Under the pieces are notes generated by a model that did not search any database, was not told the DNA's origin, and was given only the letters and a program-made list of their open reading frames with translations. From Thermomucor indicae-seudaticae (Eukaryota; Mucoromycota; Mucoromycetes; Mucorales; Lichtheimiaceae), in assembly GCA_000787465.1 (NCBI GenBank), contig JSYX01000537.1, positions 1-24,650 on the forward strand: a DNA stretch of 24,650 nucleotides. Direction: 5' to 3'. The translations under genes and the position numbers were made by a program. Numbering within the stretch: the first letter of the stretch is position 1; every line of letters starts with the position of its first letter. Positions 10,909-22,020 of the stretch are shown here, piece after piece.

Positions 10909-10948
<40 letters not shown>

Positions 10949-11398
10949 CATGATGAACAATGCTAGCATAATAAGCATCCATTGGCAGTGATATGCGTAT
11001 CGCAGATCAATCCACGCGTTATACTGGCAAAGATCATTGGCTATCAGCAACATCATTGCTATGGGACTTTCACAGATAATTATGTCAGTAAGAAGACATG
11101 AGGAGCGTGCATAAAGACCTATTAGTATACTTGAGTGTATTCGTGTGTTCCAAAAGACTGAAGCAATATAGATATGAATATGGATCGCCTGTACATACAA
11201 CGCCAGTAGGTAGGACACAAACCGCGGATAGTGTCACCGACGGGCGATCTGTATGAGTCGGTCAAGTTCCTTGTAATATGCTAACAGACAGAAAAAGTAT
11301 GTAGCAATTATAAATGGTCAAAGATGCCTGACATTTTTTACTGATAATCACGGCATATTTACGTGTTCAAAGTGCTCTGTTTCGCTGAGAGAGGGCAT
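10568..11398 (-). other. Possible minus-strand gene or gene remnant
   Basis: Several minus-strand segments look coding. An ATG at 11398 opens MPSLSETEHFEH, then a GT donor at 11362 and a pyrimidine-rich acceptor (ending at 11281) lead in frame to HITRNLTDSYRSPVGDTIR (11280-11223). Further down, about 10870-10630 reads YRQRVSEVPWNNLSIG and AFERVHLLDDYFYPKFDAW without stops. Between them the frame runs through a TA microsatellite coding a Tyr-Ile run, which is open by nature and proves nothing. I cannot join the pieces with confidence and recognise no family. It may be a small unannotated gene, a decayed one, or chance. Confidence 0.25.
10910..10946. repeat. (TA)18 dinucleotide microsatellite
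   Basis: An uninterrupted run of 37 bases alternates T and A in the CHS7-VMP1 divergent intergenic region. Such runs vary in length between strains and can exclude nucleosomes. Confidence 0.95.
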
Positions 11399-11711
11399 GT
11401 CCTTTGCTTGGCAACCCAGGCGCGCGCGGGGCTTTTCTTTGTTGCCAGATCATGCCAAGCAAACGCGAAATTGGCCCACCCGCTCCTCCCCTGTTTAATA
11501 GACCTGACTACGAGTGTCCTGTCGACTTTAGTCGCAAGTTGGGACGCAACTAGATTACGTTATAGGTAAACCTGCAGAAAAAAGGTTTTTTTTCTGTCGT
11601 CAGAAAAAACGTCCTGGTCTTCTCTCCGCCAAACTCACGTGAATCAGGTCCGTCACTTTCGACATTTGTGTTGGGTTGCTCCTCCTCCTCCTTTTCTATT
11701 GTTCTGCGGAA

Positions 11712-13344
11712 ATGACTCTTCCCAAAGGCACAGGCCGTCTTGGCAACCCGAAGCCGCCGACTCCGTTGCATCGTCGGCGATCGAGCAGAGCAGCTCCCGG
11801 GGAGAAGTTTGATGGTGCGTTTTCGGGCGTAAAAAAAAAACGAGAACCGATACTCTCTGTTAGTAGATTGTTTGTTTGACGGGGGCCAGCATAGATTACA
11901 TTATTCGTCGTAAAGCCGAAATGGAGCAGGAGCATAAGCGATTATCAATATACAAAAGTCCACTCCTTGTCATTTCATATTTCGGCATGTACGCATTTTA
12001 CGAAATAAGGTCCTTTCTGCTGTACCTCTATAGTCGTCGACGAATGACACTCGGTTTAGCCTTGATAGCCGGGCTGGTCTATCTCGTGTATCAAATCGAA
12101 GGACCCCACCAAGCTGTAAGTCTGAAACGACACGAGATAGATAGATAGACAGAGAGAGCTCAACTCCATGTCGTGGTATCTATGCCAGATTATTCATGAG
12201 CTCCAACAAACGACACTGTGGTACGGCTACTGGGTGTTGCTGGGTATCGCGTCGGCATTCGGTCTGGGCACGGGACTCCATACATTTTTGCTTTTCCTGG
12301 GACCCTACATTGCGGAAGTGACACGCGCAGCGTATGAGTGCCACAGCGCTGACTTGCTAGTCAGAGACAGTGCAAGGTAAAGAAAGAAAGAAAGGTAGAA
12401 CGACGGGGCGCATTCGGTACTCTTGTGGCATTGAGCACTTAAAAGAAGATACCCCCCTTTAGCCATCGACTCTATTGCCCATCTCCTGTTATTGATCATA
12501 GCCCGGCCTCTGTAACACTTTTGGACATTTATCGTCGAATACGTTGGGAGAGTTTCGCTTGGGGCGCTGGAACGGCCCTTGGAGAGCTACCACCCTACTT
12601 TGTAGCTAGAGCAGGTAAAAGACAATGGGACGAAGCAGAACAAGAATGAATGATGATAATAATAATACGCGTAAACAGTTGCATTGTCGGGAGGCAAGAG
12701 CGAGGAACTTGCAGAGTTTGAAGCCACTCTTCACAAATCGCCAGAAAACCGAACCTTAAAGGAAACACTTACTTTTTACATTTACAATGGCATGAAGAAG
12801 CTCGGCTTCTTTGGTATTCTTCTGTTTGCTTCCATCCCAAATCCGTTATTCGACTTGGCTGGTATTACATGTGGGCACTTTCTGGTGCCGTTTGCCACCT
12901 TCTTTGGCGCAACGTTTCTTGGTAAAGCTTGCGTCAAAGCATCGCTGCAATCCTTGATTATTATTCTCGCGTTCTCAAACGACACGCTGTCGGCCTTCCT
13001 TGGATCTCTCAAACGGACGGCTCCCACATTACACACGATTGTCGAAAAAATCATATACGAGCAAACGCATAAGATTGGAAGACCACCAGAGGAGTTTGGG
13101 CAGGAACAGGTAATATGAGGGATTGCAAACAACTGGGGACGTGCTCTAAAACTAGACTCTTTTGACAAAGACAAACGTCTTTGGGATAGCATGGAATATA
13201 TTTCTCTCCTTAATGCTGTGCTATTTCGTGGTTTCATCCATCGAATCGCTGGGTCTGGCGTACATGAAACGCGAGCAACAAGAAGAAATGAAACGTTTGG
13301 AGCGACAAAGACATAGTCCCGAACCTACTTGCACTCCCCACTAG
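11712..13344 (+). CDS. VMP1: Vacuole membrane protein 1 (VMP1) homologue
   Basis: Six exons (11712-11818, 11890-12115, 12189-12376, 12463-12614, 12679-13109, 13171-13344) give 425 residues. VMP1 is a multi-pass ER protein with a DedA/VTT (SNARE-associated) domain. In animals and amoebae it acts in autophagosome formation, ER contact sites and lipid scrambling. Diagnostic blocks: EGPHQ after the first membrane segments, [18 protein letters not shown] at 135-152, [18 protein letters not shown] at 214-224, and [17 protein letters not shown] at 276-292 followed by [10 protein letters not shown]. The C-terminus is basic and Glu/Arg-rich, as in animal VMP1. The N-terminus is the least certain part: intron 1 (donor GC|GTTTTC at 11819) was chosen because it alone keeps frame with a normal length. 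For exon 6, the acceptor at 13155 is also in frame but leaves a 46-nt intron. Confidence 0.92.
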
Positions 13345-13614
13345 ATCCATCTATCCAAGCCCTTCTCTTACCTCCTGTATCTAATTCGTTTATTCCACCC
13401 CTTACTTGTACTTCATCAATAATTGCTTGCTCTAGGGCACTCTACAGCAAGTGCTCTAATGTCACACACATACATAGAGAGACATCTTGAACTGTTAACA
13501 GATGGCTTTTCTTTTTTCAAAGGCAAAAGTGATTCGCATGAAAGATACATTAGACAACAGCGCGGCCGTTGAAAAGCAAAGATATCTCCGGAAGCCTGCT
13601 GCCTCTTTTCAGGA

Positions 13615-16600
13615 ATGGCGCTGTTCGCTAACGCAACTGATCTCAAGTTTCGCACGAACAAAAGAAGCACACCAAAACTTGCCTCCTGTAACTTTTTGGC
13701 TTCGGCAAGGTGCTCGGAGGAGCTAGCACAGTCTGGCCATTTGGCGATTTCGGGTCCTTCTCAGATCATTGGGCGATTCCAGTTCCTTAAAACCTTGAGT
13801 CACCCCAACCTGTGTGAATACGTTGAAATACATCGCGGAAAACATGGTGAGGATCAGTTTGTGGAAGCGGTTCCTTTTTTGTTATACTGTGAAGAGCTGA
13901 TAACATACTAGATAGACTATTCGTGGTGTCTGAATATTACGACAACTCGTTACAGAAAGCTCGTAGCGTAAAGGCAGCGGATTTCTTGTCAGTGAGGTAG
14001 GTGTAAATCAACCGCGTCTTTTTTTCCCGCCACGCAAAACGATCTTAATCATCTATATATCTAGCCTGGATCTGCTGCGACGCTGGGCAAGGGAAATCGT
14101 CTTGGCTTTATCTTATCTGCGTCAGAATAACATTGTCCATGGTGCGTTGGCACCGCACAATGTCTTGCTGGATGAAGAGGTTTGCAAACAAGGTGGGGGG
14201 AAACAAACGAATATCCTGTGATCCAACGAACGGGAAATAGGGACATGTCAAATTATCTGGATATGGACTTTACTACATGACTGGTAAAGGCGCCGATGTC
14301 GACTTTCCTATAGGGTAAGTGAAATACACAGAGACAGTGTCTATAATGCAACCATCTAAACAAGTCGCGTACTACTAGATACCCTCCATACCTCTCTCCA
14401 GAACACGTTTTAGGTGCTTATGAAGCATCCGATGGCTATTACGACAAGGTAAAGCCATGGGCTTTAGGCCGGGCAACGCGTGGGTATCTTTAACGTTTCC
14501 GGTAGCGAGATATTTGGGCCGTTGGCGTCATATTAGCAGAACAATATACCCGCAGCTCGTTCTGGACTACATCAGACGTTGGCCTTATCTTTGATTCCCT
14601 GACGACATTAGCTGACTGGGCCACCGAGGAAAGCGACGGTGGTGGTTTATGGCACCACAAGGACATTGAGTCCTTGGATATCAACAAGGACGTGCTCAGC
14701 TTTTTGCAAGGGAAAAACGTTCAAGAAGATCAAAAGAACAGTGAAGCTCAGATTGACGCTTTTCGACAGTTCATTATGGACTGTCTCCAAGTCTCTCCAG
14801 ACAGCCGGCCTGACGTGCACGCACTTTTATCGTCGCCGTTTCTGAGAGAAAATAGCCATGATGCGCAGCAGCAACAAGACAGCAAATGGGTCACGAACCC
14901 TATTTTGGCATCTGAGGGTGTGGACCCTGACAAAGTCGATCTGGACCATGCGGAAACGAAGCAACCTAACAATAATATGCTAAACGAGCTTCCAATATCT
15001 CATATATACCATCTGTGGCGGCTAGCCGGCGGCGATGTAGAGCTGGCGCTGATCAAGCGTGGCGTGTTCCTGTCCCTGCCTGTGATTGAGCGCTTACCAC
15101 GAACGTGCTTTGTCAATGACGGTGCAGAAGTTGGATCAGACACGACGGACACAACGCAGCTGTATTCAGACACGATGCATATCCTTGGATTTAAAGAGCT
15201 TTATCAGCGGTTAGAGGATGGACGACAGGGGAAAAACCAAGAGCGATTCGAATGGGACACGGATTATTTCATGGTGGTGGATGAAAATGACGTGAACTTT
15301 TTAGTAACCAACAACAACGGCTCCGACGAATATGATGAAAACAGCAATCACTGCAACAAATACTATGACGAGCTGGATAGCGACTTTATCTTTCCACCTG
15401 ATCCGCCGCAACAACAGCAGCAGCAACAGCAACTATTACCACCTCTGTCAGGTGGTGTAGTGCCTAGTAGTCATCATAGCACAACGCCTACACCTACGAC
15501 GCCTTCTACTTCAAGATCTCTGCACAGAGGCTCCTTCTCTTTAACCACCAGTATAAGTCGGTCGCGATCTTCGTCGTCGCTTTCCATTGGCAGTCCGACG
15601 ACCCCATTGACACCAACACCACCAGCCAGTAGTAACCCGAAGCTTCCCCTCTTTCTCCGTGAACAAGATGTCAACTATCAATATCACCGTCAGATCTTAT
15701 TTACCGAGCTCTTGAGGCAGTACCCTGCGTCGCGCAAGGAAATAATACATCATGCCAAAGTCGATATTCCGCCGCTTTTGCGTGGCAAAATCTGGGCGGC
15801 TATTCTTGATGTTCGTGGTGACATATACGAACAGTATCAGCGGATTGACAAGTACAATGACACAACGTCGCACCGACAGGTATGTCTGAATGGAAAACGG
15901 CATTTCAAGACATATCTGATAACATTCTACTACTAGATTGACGTTGGTATGCTCTCTCCCCTTACAAAAAGGCAGCCGTATGGGACGGGCTGATCATGCT
16001 TTCTTGTTTTTATCGTAGACGTCCCAAGATGTCATCAATATAACCAATTACTGGCATCATCTACGGGTCATGACAAGCTTAAGCGGTTGTTGAAATCATG
16101 GGTGGCAGTGAATAAGAAGCTAGTGTATTGGCAAGGTAACGTACATGCAATGCTCAAGGTGCTAGACTGTGTTTTGGCTCAATCGTATGAATAGGCTTGG
16201 ATTCTTTATGCGCACCATTCTTGACTTTAAACTTTAATGATGAAGCGATCGCATTTGCGTGTCTGCAAAAGTTTGTTCTCAGGTTCCTGAACAACTTGTA
16301 TCTTCAGGATAATGCACCTGTGCTACAGGAATATCTTGCCCTGTTTCGCCACCTGATCAGTTTCCATGATCCAGAGCTATCGAGTCATCTGGATGGTATC
16401 GGTTTTCAGCCAGAGTTGTATGCTATACCTTGGTTCCTTACCCTATTTACACGTACGCCCGCGTCCCTTTTCGCGTGAGATATGCAAACGGATACTAACT
16501 CACTCCACCTGGATTCTGGTTAGATATATTTCCATTGGACAAGATTTATCATCTTTGGGACAAGTTCCTTGTGGGGCCCTCGTCTTTACCGCTGTTTGCG

Positions 16601-17491
16601 GGTGTGGCCATTTTACGACAGATACGGGACCGGATCATGGCATGCGAGTTCAACGACTGCATTGTGCTGTTTTCCGATAGCTCACCGACAGTCGATATTG
16701 AAAAGTGTATCCAGACTGCGATGGGTATGTGCAAAGTGACGCCACCGAGTCTTGTAGCCCGGAGGCACGTTGGTAGCAGCCCTGGCACTTCACCCGTACC
16801 GTCTTCAGAGGTGAAATGTCTTAATTTTTGGTCTCAAAAAAAGGAAGAGCATGTGCTTACGCCATGATATGTTATGTAGCCAATGCCCTGGTGGGAGAAG
16901 CCCTTGCCACTTGAAACGAAGAAACAAGAGCTTGCACCCAGAGTCGCGGTCAGAGACCTGACAAAGATCGCACCCTACGCCTTATTACTTGATATCCGCC
17001 CGCATGAAGAGTATGTGGCTGACTCTCTTGTGTTGGGCCGCGCAGACACACACTAAGAGCAACGACTACTAGATTCACGCAGGGTCATGTTGCGTCGTCG
17101 ATGAATGTGCAAGTTGGTCAGATTGACAGTTATGCAACGATATTGAGAAAGCTGAATCGCAAGTACCACGTGGTCATTGCGAATAATGATGCTCAAGGAC
17201 CCGAGGTAAGCATGGAATAGAATGTTTGTATAAAACATGTTTTTAACGACGCAACACTAGTTTGCCAGCGAACTTGTACGGAGGCATTTCCCCAGAACCG
17301 CTTTGCTTCAAGGAGGTGTAGAAGCCGTGAATGCGTTGTATAATCAAAGCAGTATGCAACAGCAACAGCAGCAGCGTCTGTGTACATGTCGGCCCCAGAA
17401 ACAAACGACGGCCAGTTACAAGGGTAAAGGCTCAGAGCCTCCGTTTGTCATATGGCGATGCAAAGTTCCACCTCCGTTAAGCAAAAAGTAA
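13615..17491 (+). CDS. TBCK: TBCK-like protein: pseudokinase, TBC RabGAP and rhodanese domains
   Basis: Thirteen exons give 1038 residues: 13615-13846, 13912-13996, 14065-14179, 14241-14314, 14379-14448, 14506-15879, 15937-15946, 16019-16135, 16195-16452, 16524-16810, 16880-17010, 17073-17205, 17261-17491. Every join keeps frame and matches human TBCK in order. The kinase-like part (about 1-280) has HGALAPHN at 131-138 for HRD and GYG at 151-153 for DFG, so it is probably a pseudokinase. A low-complexity insert (about 400-570; Gln, Ser, Thr, Pro) is fungal. The TBC domain (about 600-820) keeps the Arg finger in IDVDVPR (Arg657) and the Gln finger in YWQG (Gln692), so GAP activity on a Rab is likely. 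The rhodanese part (about 897-1000) starts [11 protein letters not shown] and has no active-site cysteine in its loop. Human TBCK belongs to the FERRY complex on early endosomes; whether fungi have that complex is not shown here. The exact start is uncertain. Confidence 0.9.
15937..15946 (+). other. 10-nt microexon (exon 7 of TBCK)
   Basis: This ten-base exon lies between a 57-nt intron (15880-15936, CTACTAG acceptor) and a 72-nt intron (15947-16018, GTATGC donor). It supplies Ile-Asp-Val and the first base of the next Asp. The joined product reads [14 protein letters not shown], which matches the TBC arginine-finger motif IxxDxxR. Skipping it would shift the frame. Confidence 0.85.
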
Positions 17492-17531
17492 AAAAAAGAA
17501 CGAGCGTTTATTAATCTAATGATGATTATGA
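17492..17531. other. 40-bp tail-to-tail gap
   Basis: Only 40 bp separate the TBCK stop codon from the stop codon of the minus-strand repeat protein. The two 3' UTRs very probably overlap in antisense. Fungi with dicer-based silencing can process such overlaps, but that is inference. Confidence 0.6.
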
Positions 17532-18258
17532 TTATTTCCGTGGTTTATCTTGAGAATCTTGCGCATTCCCGGTCAGAGTTTCGATGGCGTCGTTTGCTCT
17601 CGTTTTCGCTGCATCCACATAACCACGGGCCAAGGCAGCTGTGTCTGAAACCGCTTCCTTGCCTTGAGCCAGTTTGTCGCCTGCTGCAGCCTTGGCGGCG
17701 TCAACGTAGCCTTTTGCTTCTGCAGCCGTGTCGTCCAGTGCTTCCTTGCCACGCTGCAGTTGATCACCTGCTTTGGTTTTCGCTGCGTCCACGTAGCCTC
17801 TTGCTTCTGCTGCAGTGTCGCCGGCCGCCTCTTTCGCTTGCTGGGCTTGGTCTCTGGCGGCCGTCTTGGCTGCGTCCACGTAGCCTCTTGCTTCTGCTGC
17901 GGTATTGTTTGCCACTTCTTTACCGCGCTCGATCTGATCGCCTGCTTTCTCCTGTGCTTGGGATGCAGCTTGTTTGGCATCATCAACCGTCTTTTGCACG
18001 CGGCTTCCAAGCTCTGCTGCATTCTTTTCGATTTCGCCAGTATCTATTTCATGATAATGAGGCTTTTTTTTTTCGTTGCGTCTACCGATCCTCTCAATTT
18101 TTTTTACCTTGCTTCTTCTTTTTGTAATAGTAAGCACCACCTAAAGCTGCGGCTGCAAGACCCAGATAAAGTCCAGTGTTACTGCCGCCGCCACCACCGC
18201 CACTAGCAGTCGTTGTGGCATAACGGCGTTGCTGTTGGCAGAGCAAAGGTCGAAACAT
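17532..18258 (-). CDS. Small mitochondrial LEA-like repeat protein
   Basis: Two exons on the minus strand (18258-18108, 18043-17532) give 220 residues. The N-terminus (MFRPLLCQQQRRYATTTA) is basic and acid-free, like a mitochondrial presequence with an Arg-x-Tyr cleavage context. A Gly run follows, then a hydrophobic segment at about 28-46 (GLYLGLAAAALGGAYYY) and a lysine cluster, as in single-pass inner-membrane proteins. The rest (51-220) is highly charged and Ala-rich. It holds four tandem 29-residue repeats ending TAAEARGYVDAAKT or close variants, which resemble the 11-mer periodic helices of group 3 LEA proteins. LEA proteins protect membranes and enzymes during drying; that role here is inference. 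I know no named fungal family for it. Other possibilities are a MICOS- or apolipoprotein-like helical protein. It is divergently paired with YME1. Confidence 0.75.
17601..17948 (-). repeat. Four tandem 87-bp coding repeats
   Basis: Residues 83-111, 112-140, 141-169 and 170-198 of the mitochondrial repeat protein are copies of one 29-residue unit (consensus AGDQ-x3-GKEA-x2-DTAAEARGYVDAAKT). The second half of the unit is almost invariant. The first half varies more, which suggests uneven constraint along the helix. Confidence 0.92.
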
Positions 18259-18589
18259 AATTGGGGTTTAAGAGTAATAATGGACAAGGAATTTTTTTGC
18301 GAAAATTTATAAGCAACAAGGGAGTGGGGGACCGCGCGCAATACATCATTATCATGTCATCGAACAAGGCGAGCAAAGGCTTCCAAACAAACAATAGCTT
18401 GTTTTGGTTGACGCTTTCATTGTCCATTGGTGAAGTCAACTAACCAACCACCATCCGCTTACAACAGAGGAGCATTGAAATACCGATCCTTGGGGGGATT
18501 CCGACACAGAGAGTTGTCTCAACCCTCGCCATAAACAAAAGCTCTTGTACCTTCAATTGCCCTCCCCCTTCACTTGATCAGTGCCTCCA
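18259..18589. promoter_or_regulatory. Bidirectional promoter region between two mitochondrial genes
   Basis: This 331-bp gap separates the starts of the minus-strand repeat protein and plus-strand YME1, so both promoters must share it. I see no convincing TATA box. ORFs here are short and look random. Confidence 0.5.
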
Positions 18590-21219
<2,630 letters not shown>

Positions 21220-22020
21220 TCATACGTCCGAACTCGGAACTCATGATGCTGGTCATGGCAAACGGAGGACCGTCCCGCGCTCAGCTGTGATCTCCTCCCA
21301 CAGCGTACACACTGCAGCATCCGTGCACCCCCGAGTCGAAAAGTTGTATTCACGAAGATTAAAAATAATGATTATCATATCTTGTTCTTAACTTTTAGTG
21401 GCGATCAAGTATCTCTTTCTTACATGTAATGATAAATATAAAAGTTTAAACGTGCATTACGCTGTCGCTTATGAAATATCCTTACAATCATCTTAGAAAG
21501 CTCTCAGTGTGATGTCTTTGTTGATGGCTTTCGCTTTGCTTGGCGTCAGGTTAAAGCATGCCGTGGAACGTATAGAACTAGGTATGACTCTAGCTCGAAA
21601 CCAGCGACTTACTATAGAAGATAACCGCCATGTCATATGCATCGGATGGTTGTTTACAATGAACGAAAAGAAAAGGAGGAAGTTTATCATAAAGCGTACA
21701 ACGTAAAAAGGCTAACATTAGAGTGTTCATTATCCTCATATTCCTGGTATATTTTTTCGCACAATCCATACTGCAGCATATTTGTGTTTTATGGTATCTG
21801 ATGCGAAAGGTCATCTTAGTGACGTGCCATTACGCTACACAAACACAAGGTGAATACCTTTACCGTGGCCGCATTCCGTTTGGTACATGTCATGCAGGGT
21901 CGGCACCGTATCGTGCAGGGCAGTCAAGGGTGCTCACAAACGGAGTCCCTTCAAGTGTGAGCTGCTTCGTTAGTCGAAAGATATTTGATAACGTTTTTTT
22001 AAAAGTTAAAAGCAGAGTAT
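21220..22020. other. Intergenic region after YME1, no firm gene
   Basis: This 801-bp stretch lies between two converging genes. It holds short ORFs on both strands. Overlapping frames at 21493-21706 look weakly protein-like both ways, so neither can be trusted. A minus-strand stretch near 21920-21850 reads LHDTVPTLHDMYQTECGHG but has no clear joins. No RNA gene or transposon end was recognised. Confidence 0.4.

Larger units (their letters stand above)
10508..11711. other. CHS7-VMP1 divergent intergenic region (1.2 kb)
   Basis: Both flanking genes start at its edges, so it must hold both promoters. It contains A-rich and AG-rich runs near CHS7 (10548-10640), a long TA microsatellite, and a possible minus-strand coding signal described separately. 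I see no tRNA, rRNA or transposon ends. Confidence 0.5.

Noticed and set aside
10568..11218. A single 216-codon minus-strand ORF taken as one exon
   Set aside because: It stays open only because it passes through a TA repeat coding a Tyr-Ile run, and it has no credible start. Only parts of it look coding.
17519..18127. Plus-strand ORF of 202 codons opposite the mitochondrial repeat protein
   Set aside because: It arises from the complement of the 87-bp repeats. The minus frame has the presequence, phase-matched intron and conserved repeats.
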